Shown here: piece after piece, positions 7,271-15,039 of the stretch
How the letters are laid out: each line of letters begins with the position of its first letter
Position numbering within the stretch: the stretch's first letter is position 1
Source of the DNA: Flavobacterium sp.
GTDB lineage: Bacteria > Bacteroidota > Bacteroidia > Chitinophagales > Chitinophagaceae
Reading direction: 5' to 3'
NCBI GenBank assembly: GCA_030053925.1
Contig: JASGCX010000017.1
Location: 18,574 to 55,973 of the forward strand
Length of the DNA stretch: 37,400 nt
Program-made: the position numbers and the translations under genes
The notes under the pieces: model-generated
Told to the model about the DNA's origin: nothing
What the model saw: only the letters and a program-made list of their open reading frames with translations
Database searches by the model: none

Positions 7271-10156
7271 CTATAAATATTTACCAGTATAACTAGCTTT
7301 TACTTTCTTCAAGTCTTTAGGTACGCCTGCAAAAACCAATGTGCCGCCAGCATCACCAGCTTCTGGGCCAAGGTCTATTACCCAATCGGCACTTTTAATC
7401 ACATCGGTATTGTGTTCAATAATTAGTAAAGAATGACCTTGTTCAATAAGCGCATTAAATGAAGTTAACAGCTTCTTTATATCATGAAAATGCAAACCTG
7501 TTGTAGGTTCATCAAAAATGAATAAAATATGCCCTACACCTTTGCCCTTACCTAAAAAAGATGCAAGCTTTACACGTTGTGCTTCACCACCACTTAAAGT
7601 ATTAGAACTTTGCCCAAGTTTTACATAACCTAAACCTACATCTTGCAACGACTGTATGGCTTTAGCTAAATTTTTTTCGTCTTTAAAAAATTCAATCGCC
7701 TCATCTACACTCATTTCTAGTACATCGTAAATGCTTTTACCTCGATAGGTAACTTCAATAACTTCTTCTTTAAAACGCTTACCACCACACACTTCACAGG
7801 TTAAATGCACATCGGCCAAAAACTGCATTTCTACAATTTGTTCGCCTTCGCCTTTACAAGCATCGCACCTACCGCCATCTAAATTAAACGAGAAATGCTT
7901 AGGCATAAAACCACGCATTTTACTTAGCGGTTGCTTTGCGTATAAATCTCTAATTTCATCGTATGCTTTTATGTAAGTAATAGGGTTACTGCGAGACGAT
8001 TTACCAATTGGATTTTGGTCAATCATTTCTATCTGAGCAATATAATTTACATCACCAGTAATGGCTTTATGCAAGCCTACTTTTTCTGTTGCTTCACCTT
8101 TTAATTTCTGCAATGCAGGATATAAAATTTGCTTTACCAAAGTAGTTTTACCACTTCCGCTTACGCCTGTAACCACCGTTAAAATATCTAAAGGAAATTG
8201 TACTGTAACATCTTTTAAATTGTTCTGTCTAGCACCTTCAATGGTGATGCTTCTTTGCCACTTACGCAAGCTTTTAGGTGCATCAATGGTCAACTCGCCT
8301 TTTAGGTATTTACCCGTTAAACTTTTAGGATTTGCAATTAACGCTTGATAATTACCAGCGGCTACAACTTCACCTCCTAAATGCGATGCAAAGGGTCCCA
8401 TATCTATTACATAATCAGCTTCACGCATCATCATTTCATCGTGTTCAACCACTACAACAGTATTGCCTAAAGCTTTTAGAGATTGTAACACGCCTATTAA
8501 CTTCTCAGTGTCTCTGGAATGTAGGCCAATAGAAGGCTCATCCAATATGTACAGCGAGTTAGTTAAATTGCTACCTAAGCTTCTTGTTAATTGTATTCTT
8601 TGGCTTTCACCACCACTTAAACTATTTGCTAAACGATTTAACGTTAAATAGCCCAATCCTACATCAATTAAGGTTTGTAACCGCTGATGTATTTCTATCA
8701 AAATACGTTTCGACACGTTTTGGTCGTGTTCGCTTAATTGTATTTTATCAAACCAAACTTTTAAATCTTTTACTTGCATTTCACACAGTTCGCCTATGTG
8801 CTTTTTGTACACTTTTACATACAGAGCTTCTTTGCGTAAACGGTAGCCTTCACAATCAGAACATTTAGTGCGGCCTCTATACCTGCTTAATAAAACACGA
8901 TATTGTACTTTATACAAGTTAGCTTCTACTTCTTTAAAAAACTGATCAATTCCTTGTACATAATTTTCGCCTTTCCAAAGCAACCGGTATTGGTCTTTGG
9001 TTAAGTCAATTATTGGCCTATGAATAGGAAAATCAATAGCAGAAGCACCACGCATAAAAGCAGTCTTCCATTCGCTTAATTTTTCGCCTCGCCAAGGCGC
9101 AACAGCACCTTCATATACGCTTAATCTTTTGTCGGGTATCACCAAATCTTCATCTATACCAAGCACTTGGCTAAACCCTTCGCAAGTAGGGCAAGCACCA
9201 TAAGGATTATTAAAAGAGAATAAATTAGGCACAGGTTCTTCAAACTGAATACCATCTAATTCAAACTTATTGCTGTAATGCAAAGGCTTTTCACCATTTA
9301 CTTCTACGTACATTTCGCCCTCACCTTCATAAAAAGCAGTACCAATTGAGTCGCTCAAGCGGTGTAAATCATCCTCGTCAAACTCGCTAGCTATCGGGTC
9401 TTTGGTAACAATTCTATCAACAAGTACAAACGCCCCCTTGCCCCTAGAAGGGTGGTTTTTCGCTGTAGATGATTGTAAGGTTTCAGCTAATTCTTTATCG
9501 GTTAATTCTAACAATTCTTCTATTCGCTTAGGTTCTAAAGCCCCACCATTAGATGGGTTTGGGATGGCTAATCTACTAAAACCCTTTGCCATCAATATAT
9601 TCAGCTCTTCCTTAGTCTCTCTTTTAGCATGTTGCTTAAATGGAACGATGATAACCACTTTGCTACCATACGGCAATGCTTGAATATCTTTTACAACATC
9701 ATTTACATCATCTTTCCTTACTTCTTTACCACTTATTGGTGAAATAGTATGGCCCGCTCTTGCAAATAATAAACGTAAGTAGTCGTAAATTTCTGTCATA
9801 CTGCCCACGGTACTGCGTGGGGTTCTCGTAATTACTTTTTGCTCAATAGCAATAGCAGGACAAAGCCCTTTGATATAATCAACATCAGGCTTTACCATCC
9901 TTGCCATAAATTGCCTTGCATAAGCACTTAGGCTTTCGGCATAACGTCTTTGGCCTTCGGCAAATAAGGTATCAATTGTTAACGATGATTTACCACTACC
10001 ACTCACACCAGTTACAACAATAAATTTGTTACGAGGAAACTCAACCGTTACATTTTTAAGATTGTGTGTTCTAGCACCTTTTACGAGGATATTGTTATTA
10101 CTATCAACCAATTCTGTGGGTTTAGTTGTCTGTTTTGTGTTGCTTTTTTTTGCCAT
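7271..10156 (-). CDS. uvrA: UvrA, excinuclease ABC subunit A
   Basis: 961 residues. UvrA dimerises and loads UvrB at DNA lesions in nucleotide excision repair. Walker A motifs are GVSGSGKSS near residue 50 and GVSGSGKTT near 650. Signature motifs are LSGGESQRIQL and LSGGEAQRVKL. Walker B-type segments are YILDEPSIGLH and FIFDEPTTGLH. Zinc-binding CPTCEGF and CSDCEGY (first module) and CDACKGEG with CEVCGGKRF (second) are present. The UvrB-binding region carries AIEQKVITRTPRSTVG. Two short proline/glycine segments near residues 203 and 235 look like repeat-derived in-frame insertions. A TAATTTTG box lies 35 nt upstream of the ATG. Confidence 0.95.
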   Translation of the reverse strand: MAKKSNTKQTTKPTELVDSNNNILVKGARTHNLKNVTVEFPRNKFIVVTGVSGSGKSSLTIDTLFAEGQRRYAESLSAYARQFMARMVKPDVDYIKGLCPAIAIEQKVITRTPRSTVGSMTEIYDYLRLLFARAGHTISPISGKEVRKDDVNDVVKDIQALPYGSKVVIIVPFKQHAKRETKEELNILMAKGFSRLAIPNPSNGGALEPKRIEELLELTDKELAETLQSSTAKNHPSRGKGAFVLVDRIVTKDPIASEFDEDDLHRLSDSIGTAFYEGEGEMYVEVNGEKPLHYSNKFELDGIQFEEPVPNLFSFNNPYGACPTCEGFSQVLGIDEDLVIPDKRLSVYEGAVAPWRGEKLSEWKTAFMRGASAIDFPIHRPIIDLTKDQYRLLWKGENYVQGIDQFFKEVEANLYKVQYRVLLSRYRGRTKCSDCEGYRLRKEALYVKVYKKHIGELCEMQVKDLKVWFDKIQLSEHDQNVSKRILIEIHQRLQTLIDVGLGYLTLNRLANSLSGGESQRIQLTRSLGSNLTNSLYILDEPSIGLHSRDTEKLIGVLQSLKALGNTVVVVEHDEMMMREADYVIDMGPFASHLGGEVVAAGNYQALIANPKSLTGKYLKGELTIDAPKSLRKWQRSITIEGARQNNLKDVTVQFPLDILTVVTGVSGSGKTTLVKQILYPALQKLKGEATEKVGLHKAITGDVNYIAQIEMIDQNPIGKSSRSNPITYIKAYDEIRDLYAKQPLSKMRGFMPKHFSFNLDGGRCDACKGEGEQIVEMQFLADVHLTCEVCGGKRFKEEVIEVTYRGKSIYDVLEMSVDEAIEFFKDEKNLAKAIQSLQDVGLGYVKLGQSSNTLSGGEAQRVKLASFLGKGKGVGHILFIFDEPTTGLHFHDIKKLLTSFNALIEQGHSLLIIEHNTDVIKSADWVIDLGPEAGDAGGTLVFAGVPKDLKKVKASYTGKYL
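9427..9460 (-). repeat. repeat-like GC-rich core inside uvrA (encodes NHPSRGKGAF)
   Basis: On the coding strand it reads CCACCCTTCTAGGGGCAAGG followed by GGGCG. This has the same layout as the ade insert core (C-run, TTT/TCT, G-run, CA, G-run) and encodes HPSRGKGAF beside that core's PPLGGRGAF. It is diverged but in the same frame. Homology is inferred by eye. Confidence 0.45.
9537..9567 (-). repeat. second repeat-like core inside uvrA (encodes IPNPSNGGAL)
   Basis: On the coding strand AACCCATCTAATGGTGGGGC gives NPSNGGA. It is about 100 bp upstream of the first core in the gene and has similar C-run/G-run geometry, but the match to the ade core is weaker. Confidence 0.3.
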
Positions 10157-10190
10157 TTATTGTGTTACTTATCTTTTGTGCAGGTTGCTC

Positions 10191-10198
10191 CAAAATTA
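10191..10198 (-). promoter_or_regulatory. -7 box TAATTTTG for uvrA
   Basis: Reverse-strand TAATTTTG fits TAnnTTTG and lies 35 nt upstream of the uvrA ATG. No -33 element is clear. Confidence 0.45.
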
Positions 10199-10307
10199 TA
10201 GTTTTATACGTTGCTGCTAGTGTTTAAATGTGTAACATTTTGTAGGCTTTATTTGTTGCGATAATAGTAGTAAGGTGTTAGCTGCAAAATGAATAAAACG
10301 CAGCTCT

Positions 10308-10335
10308 GATGCCATCCTATGATGGTATGGGCATC
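10308..10335. repeat. palindromic intergenic repeat GATGCC...GGCATC
   Basis: Imperfect inverted repeat (GATGCCATCC ... GGTATGGGCATC) in the 272-bp gap between uvrA and the defence island, followed by a CCCTTGACGG tail. It looks like a REP-type element. No gene is supported in the gap. Confidence 0.4.
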
Positions 10336-10428
10336 CCCTTGACGGATTCAGCTTATTTGTGACATTTTGGGCAAACAACATTATAAAACTTAACTTGGCC
10401 ACCTTATAAATTACAAGACGAAAACAGA

Positions 10429-10774
10429 ATGAGTTTAATAGATACAGGCATAGAAAAAGGACTAATAAGGTTTGATGAAGACAAAAAGAAAAACCCAACA
10501 GCAAACAAAAAGGAAATTACAGAAATGATACAAGCCGACAAGTCTGCTGTGCAATCTACATTTACAGATAAAGTGAATTTGTTTAAAGAAGAATTAACCG
10601 AGACATTTTTTTTTAGCCAAACAAACTGCTTTAGACGACTACCCAATTTTTATGGCAATAGCAGAAGACATTGGCTATGATGCCACAGGACGAAATACCA
10701 ACAACAACGAACTAACCGAAATAGGAATTGAATTAGCAAAGTTTATTACGCACATCAACAAGACAGAAAAGTAA
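10429..10774 (+). pseudogene. hsdM remnant (type I methyltransferase) with core deleted and frameshifted
   Basis: The first 20 residues, MSLIDTGIEKGLIRFDEDKK, match the expected N-terminus of Bacteroidota type I N-6 methylases. They run directly into a C-terminal-type segment, KKEITEMIQADKSAVQSTFT, so the catalytic core with the SAM and NPPY motifs is gone. A nine-T run at 10606-10614 then shifts the frame. With eight T the reading would continue FLAKQTALDDYPIFMAIAED and end KFITHINKTEK at 10774. It is non-functional as a methylase. It sits 2 bp before the RhuM gene, the usual hsdM position in such operons. Assignment is from recalled family similarity. Confidence 0.65.
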
Positions 10775-10776
10775 TA

Positions 10777-11778
10777 ATGGAAAATACGAACATCATCATA
10801 TACCAAACCGAAGACGGCAATACAAAAATTGAAACCCGTTTAGAAGATGAAACCGTTTGGCTAACCATTGACCAAATGGCTGAACTTTTTCAAAAATCAC
10901 GTTCTACCATAAATGAGCATATTTTAAACATCTATGAGGAAAAAGAACTTGATAATGAGTTTTCTATGAGAAAAATCGGAAATTCCGATTTTTCTACCAA
11001 ACCCACCAATTACTACAATCTTGATGTAATAATTTCAGTAGGCTACCGTGTAAAAAGCCAACAAGGAACAAAATTTCGCCAATGGGCTACAGCCCGATTA
11101 AGAGAATACATTGTAAAAGGATTTACAATGAATGATGATTTGCTGAAACAAGCAGGTGGCGGTAATTATTTTGAAGAATTATTGGCACGTATTCGGGACA
11201 TACGTTCTTCTGAAAAAGTGTTTTGGCGAAAAGTTCTTGATATTTACGCCACCAGCATTGACTACGATGCCAAGTTAGAAATATCCATCCAGTTTTTTCA
11301 AACGGTGCAAAACAAAATGCATTGGGCTGCACACGGACACACAGCAGCCGAAATTATTTATCAACGTATTGATGCAAAAAAACCAAACCTTGGCTTAACA
11401 CATATTAAGGGAAGCAAACCCACAAAACAGGAAACCGAAATAGCAAAAAACTATTTGAATGAAGATGAACTAAATGTGCTGAACAGAATGGTAACAGCGT
11501 ACTTAGAATTAGCCGAATTGCAAGCATTGAACCGCAAGCCAATGTATATGAAAGATTGGATTGAACGCTTAGATGATTTTGTAAGAATGACAGGCAATAA
11601 TATTTTACAAAATGCAGGAACAGTAAGCCATCAGCAAGCCTTAAAAAAAGCAAATGTGGAATATGAAAAATACAAAGAGCAAACAAAAAACGAATTATCC
11701 GAAGCAGAAAAACACTTTGTAAAACAAATAGAAAATACTGCAAAAAAACTTAACCCTAAGAAACCTAAAAAGCAATGA
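10777..11778 (+). CDS. RhuM family protein (virulence RhuM/phage-defence associated)
   Basis: 333 residues. The N-terminal KIETRLEDETVWLTIDQMAE and FQKSRSTINEHILNIYEEKE form the winged-helix-like RhuM start. The middle NYYNLDVIISVGYRVKSQQG, FRQWATARLREYIVKGF and the later NKMHWAAHGHTAAEIIYQR are family hallmarks. The C-terminus is a lysine-rich coil. RhuM genes are commonly found between hsdM and hsdS in type I restriction loci, and their biochemical role is not established. It overlaps hsdS by 4 bp (ATGA), so the two are translationally coupled. It is the best preserved member of this locus. Confidence 0.85.
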   Translation: MENTNIIIYQTEDGNTKIETRLEDETVWLTIDQMAELFQKSRSTINEHILNIYEEKELDNEFSMRKIGNSDFSTKPTNYYNLDVIISVGYRVKSQQGTKFRQWATARLREYIVKGFTMNDDLLKQAGGGNYFEELLARIRDIRSSEKVFWRKVLDIYATSIDYDAKLEISIQFFQTVQNKMHWAAHGHTAAEIIYQRIDAKKPNLGLTHIKGSKPTKQETEIAKNYLNEDELNVLNRMVTAYLELAELQALNRKPMYMKDWIERLDDFVRMTGNNILQNAGTVSHQQALKKANVEYEKYKEQTKNELSEAEKHFVKQIENTAKKLNPKKPKKQ

Positions 11779-12518
11779 GCAGCTATTCTATTTCATCAAA
11801 ATTAAAATCGAACCGGGTTTTCATTTTGCAAAAAAGCGAATTAGAAAAACGCCTTGACCCTTTCTTTTACGTTCCCGAATTATTAGAACTTGAAAAGAAA
11901 GTATTAGCTAAGATGCCAAAGAAATTAAGAGATTACGTTGTAAGTATTTCAAGCGGAGCAACACCAAAGACAACAGAAAGCGAATTGTACTATGCAGAAA
12001 GGGAAAACGGCATACCGTTTTTAAGAGTGCAAAATCTTTCGCCAACAGGTGTATTAGAATTTGATGACTGCAAATACATCAACCACGAAACACATAACGG
12101 AATGTTGAAACGTAGCCAAGTTTCAGCAGGAGATTTATTAGTAAAAATTACAGGCGTTGGAAGAATGGCAATTGCATCAGTTGCACCCGAAGGATTTATC
12201 GGCAATATCAATCAACACGTTTGTGTAATAAAAACAGGAAGCAAAGAAATAAGCGAAACACTTGCAGCCTTTCTAAATTCGGACATTGGCGAAAAATTGG
12301 CAAGCCGTAGAAGTGCAGGCGGAACAAGACCAGATTTAGATTATCCCGCTTTGCTTTCTATTCCAATTATTGAGGACAAACGTATTCTACAAATCACAAA
12401 AAAAGTAATTGAGCAAAAACAACAAAACGAAGCCGAAGCAGAAAAACTACTTTCAAGTATTGATGATTATTTGTTGAAAGAGTTAGGAATAAAACGTATT
12501 TCTGATGCCCTACAATAG
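11775..12518 (+). CDS. half-length HsdS specificity subunit (one target-recognition domain)
   Basis: 247 residues, about half a normal HsdS. It has one target-recognition domain (LRDYVVSISSGATPKTTESE, GIPFLRVQNLSP, AGDLLVKITGVG, NINQHVCVIKTG, LASRRSAGGTRPDLDYPALL) followed by a coiled conserved region (IEQKQQNEAEAEKLLSSIDD-YLLKELGI). In full-length relatives a second recognition domain follows this point; here the protein stops after KRISDALQ. Half subunits can act as dimers in some systems, but no functional hsdM or hsdR is seen beside it. Start ATG 11775 overlaps the rhuM stop. Confidence 0.82.
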   Translation: MSSYSISSKLKSNRVFILQKSELEKRLDPFFYVPELLELEKKVLAKMPKKLRDYVVSISSGATPKTTESELYYAERENGIPFLRVQNLSPTGVLEFDDCKYINHETHNGMLKRSQVSAGDLLVKITGVGRMAIASVAPEGFIGNINQHVCVIKTGSKEISETLAAFLNSDIGEKLASRRSAGGTRPDLDYPALLSIPIIEDKRILQITKKVIEQKQQNEAEAEKLLSSIDDYLLKELGIKRISDALQ

Positions 12519-12830
12519 ACCAAATAGTAGAGTTTAATAGCTCGCTAAATAAACGGCTGCTTTATTTGTACTGCAAGATGCCGCAAACGAACATCACAAA
12601 GAGAGGATAATTACAGGAAATATGCGCTAGCGTATATTGTGTATACACTACTATTCTAAAATTGTGCATTTGGTATTGTTGCAGTGTTTACAATGGTTTT
12701 AGAAAAAGCAGAGATTATCTTGCTCGTAATATTATAGCGACTATTTTTGAGTTGGCATCCATGCTATACCCAAAGTTCGCAATTCTTAACAAGTTCTTTT
12801 AACCTAACCTTTTTTAACTAATTTTACCCG
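12519..12830. other. intergenic region after hsdS, possible gene remnant
   Basis: 312 bp with no gene. A short open stretch at 12551-12630 reads DAANEHHKERIITGNMR before a TAG and looks like protein-coding debris, but I cannot name it. The rest is AT-rich without clear repeats or a strong terminator. Confidence 0.35.
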
Positions 12831-13070
12831 ATGAATCTCGTAAACGAACCAGTTGCTACTTATGGACAAACAGGACTTGACTTTGTAAATTATACAGTAG
12901 CTAAAAGACTTTCACCACTACTTAAATGGGCAGGTGGTAAAGAACAAGAACTGAAATATATCATTCCCAATTTACCTAATAAATTTAACGACTATTATGA
13001 GCCTTTTGTTGGTGGTGGTGCTGTTTATACAGCAGTTCAAGCAGAAAATTATTTTATCAAAGTATGTTAG
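12831..13070 (+). pseudogene. truncated D12-class adenine DNA methyltransferase (Dam-like)
   Basis: The N-terminal 75 residues are clear: LSPLLKWAGGKEQELKYIIP holds the SAM-binding KWAGGK motif, and FNDYYEPFVGGGAVYTA is the second conserved block. The frame then ends KVC-stop, so the DPPY catalytic motif and target-recognition part are missing. No continuation in another frame was found downstream, so this is a 5' fragment rather than a simple frameshift. D12 methylases protect DNA from a partner endonuclease; this one cannot. Confidence 0.75.
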
Positions 13071-13321
13071 TATACAGTTTACAACGAGATTTATTTATTG
13101 ATACTTCTGAAGAGGAAATTATCAGGGATGAAATTATTATTCTTGCTTATTGCAGTAAGAGTGAGGACTTTGTTTTAACATTAGTTGCAAATAACTATGA
13201 TTTATGTTTACATAACGAAGATGAAAGCTATGATGAGATTGCTGCCAAATTATTTAGAATAAAAGATAAGAATTTCAAATTACACTTAGATTTTTTTAAA
13301 AAAGAAATTGCTTCTGCTTAA
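13064..13321 (+). CDS. hypothetical 85-residue acidic protein
   Basis: Not recognised. It starts inside the last codons of the truncated methylase (ATG at 13064 overlaps its TAG) and ends 27 bp before the HNH gene. It is rich in D, E, F and L (LFIDTSEEEIIRDEIIILAY) with no membrane segment. It could be a small partner of the HNH nuclease or a new fusion product at the deletion junction. Confidence 0.4.
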   Translation: MLVYSLQRDLFIDTSEEEIIRDEIIILAYCSKSEDFVLTLVANNYDLCLHNEDESYDEIAAKLFRIKDKNFKLHLDFFKKEIASA

Positions 13322-13348
13322 TTAACCATTTTGTAATATTTATCTTGA

Positions 13349-13990
13349 ATGAATAAAGTTGATGCAATTATAAATGTTTTAAAAGATAACAATGGTGTAG
13401 CTCTTTGGAGTATTATTTACAGTCAAATTGAAAAATATTATCCAGAAATCAAACGTCAAAAAGATTGGAAAGCAGGCGTTAGAGGTGTATTGTATAGAGA
13501 TTTAGGAAAAAATTTCAAAATGTTTGAAGAAGGGATTGTCGCTTTAATCGATTATGACGAAAATAATTTGGTATTAAAAGAAGATATTGGCGATACATCA
13601 AAGTCTATACAAACTAAAATAAGAATTGGGCAAGAAAAATTTAGAAAGAATTTATTGAAGCATTTGAAAGTATGTCCTATTACTGGCATTGATGAAACAA
13701 GAATTTTATTAGCAAGCCACATAAAACCTTGGTCTGTTTCAACAAATGAAGAACGACTAGATATTTACAACGGATTTATTTTTAGCCCAACAATTGATAA
13801 ACTTTTTGACAAAGGACTGATAACATTTGAAAACAATAAAGAGCTAATTATTTCGCCAACTTTATCTGAAGGCAATATTGCTAGTATAGGTATTGTTGCT
13901 GGTAAAAAATATTTGAAATTACCAATTGAAAATAGAATGAGTTATTTAGAATTTCATAGAGAAAACATTTTTATTTCCCTCAACGGATAG
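13349..13990 (+). CDS. HNH endonuclease (HNH_2 type) with N-terminal winged-helix-like domain
   Basis: 213 residues. The C-terminal half carries the HNH_2 pattern: CPITGIDETRILLASHIKPW supplies the cysteine and the ASHI-KPW histidine, and DIYNGFIFSPTIDKLFDKGL gives the N and the FD-G end. The N-terminal part, ALWSIIYSQIEKYYPEIKRQ to FKMFEEGIVALI, resembles a HARE-HTH-like winged helix, seen in several restriction proteins. It probably cleaves DNA as a type II-style restriction enzyme partner of the neighbouring methylase. That partner is now truncated, which would normally be harmful, so the nuclease may be inactive, modification-dependent or protected another way. Confidence 0.75.
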   Translation: MNKVDAIINVLKDNNGVALWSIIYSQIEKYYPEIKRQKDWKAGVRGVLYRDLGKNFKMFEEGIVALIDYDENNLVLKEDIGDTSKSIQTKIRIGQEKFRKNLLKHLKVCPITGIDETRILLASHIKPWSVSTNEERLDIYNGFIFSPTIDKLFDKGLITFENNKELIISPTLSEGNIASIGIVAGKKYLKLPIENRMSYLEFHRENIFISLNG

Positions 13991-14025
13991 GAAACATTGT
14001 TGCTTACCAAACAGAAACAATAAAG

Positions 14026-14595
14026 GTGTACGATGAGGGTTTTGTAATTAACAAAAATTCTCGACCAGCCAAATTCTCTCTTATAAACCCCATTTCACAA
14101 GCAGCTATTCAACCTGCGGAAGTAACAACAATAAAGGAAAAAACAAGACGTTTTATTGCTCGTAAAATTGATTGGGAAAAAGCGAGAGACCGAAATAATG
14201 AAATAGGTGACCAAGGCGAAGAATTTGTATTAGAGTTTGAAATTGACCGTTTAATTGAAACTCTTTCAATAAACAGAACGAAAGCAACACAAAATGTTCA
14301 GCATTTGAGCCGATTACAAGGTGACGGATTAGGTTATGATATTTCCTCAATAAATGATGACGGCACACCTCGTTATATTGAAGTTAAGACTACAAGCGGT
14401 GGTTTCAATCAACCATTTTATATGAGTAAAAACGAAAAACATTTTTTCGAAGAATACAAAGATTCCGCCTTTATTTATCGAGTTTACAATTTTAACAGAG
14501 AAACAAGGCGTGGAGATGTCAGAATAATAAGTCAAAATGAATTGTTTTCAAATTTCACCTTTGACACTATTACTTGGCAAGTAACCCCAAAATGA
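14026..14595 (+). CDS. DUF3883-containing nuclease-like protein, possibly 5' truncated
   Basis: 189 residues from a GTG. The domain IGDQGEEFVLEFEIDRLIET, GDGLGYDISSINDDGTPRYI, EVKTTSGGFNQPFYMSKNE matches DUF3883, a PD-(D/E)XK-fold family with the D...ExK site (YDIS, IEVKTT). The reading frame stays open upstream to 13960 and gives a protein-like segment (RIGNIVAYQTETIKVYDEGF) overlapping the end of the HNH gene. No ATG lies there, so an N-terminal domain may have been lost or a rare start is used. Such proteins occur in restriction islands. A weak palindrome (14595-14610) follows the stop. Confidence 0.65.
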   Translation: MYDEGFVINKNSRPAKFSLINPISQAAIQPAEVTTIKEKTRRFIARKIDWEKARDRNNEIGDQGEEFVLEFEIDRLIETLSINRTKATQNVQHLSRLQGDGLGYDISSINDDGTPRYIEVKTTSGGFNQPFYMSKNEKHFFEEYKDSAFIYRVYNFNRETRRGDVRIISQNELFSNFTFDTITWQVTPK

Positions 14596-14610
14596 AAAAG
14601 CTAGCTTTTT
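14595..14610. terminator. weak palindrome AAAAAGCTAGCTTTTT after DUF3883
   Basis: Perfect 16-bp palindrome that starts at the last base of the stop codon. The stem is short and A/T-rich, so terminator function is uncertain. Confidence 0.35.
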
Positions 14611-14705
14611 AATATCTTCACAAACCGCCATCTCCAACCACAGATAACAGCATCTCTCATACCCTGCAACTTCGTAAACTACAATTTATTGGCTACCTCT
14701 ATTTA

Positions 14706-14957
14706 TTGCATTGTTACGCCACAACTATACATAGCCACTTAAGTTGATCACATTACTACTTGTATTTAGCACATTATCTATTTAGTTATCTACACAGCCG
14801 CTTTACACATCCTCATGTCATTTTTAAAACATTGCACAGCAAAAATAATTTAATGCATAGCAAAATTAATTTGCTGCATAGCTAAAATAATTGTCTACAT
14901 AGCATAATTAATTCACCTCATTTCAAAAATAAAATGCCGCATAGCCCATTAAATGAG
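14706..14957. repeat. 21-bp phased degenerate repeat array, core CATAGC
   Basis: Stepping by exactly 21 bp from 14706 gives twelve units. Ten have CAT and two have CAC at bases 4-6, and six of these continue AGC (CATAGC or CACAGC). The best units are 14832, 14853, 14874, 14895 and 14937, for example ATGCATAGCAAAATTAATTT. The second half of each unit is an A/T-rich patch. 21 bp is two helical turns, so all cores face the same side of the DNA. The last unit runs into the first possible ATG (14953) of the following gene. It is non-coding, and the units are too diverged to be a CRISPR array. Confidence 0.75.
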
Positions 14958-15039
14958 TTTTTTTAACTTTTCTTTAATTACAAAGCATAATATTTTTAAC
15001 ACACAAAAAATGATACTTAACGCAAAAACAATTTCAATC

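Noticed and set aside
7212-7271. Longer FKBP start at 7271
   Set aside because: It would add an atypical segment without signal-peptide character and abut the uvrA stop; the ATG at 7211 gives the usual family N-terminus.
10217-10504. 95-codon minus-strand frame
   Set aside because: Antisense to intergenic repeat and to the hsdM remnant; leucine/cysteine-rich shadow with no family features.
10606-10614. Phase-variable poly-T tract controlling hsdM
   Set aside because: The catalytic core of hsdM is already deleted, so switching the frame could not restore a methylase.
14706-14957. Possible CRISPR array
   Set aside because: The 21-bp units are degenerate and contiguous, with no spacer between repeats and no cas genes nearby.
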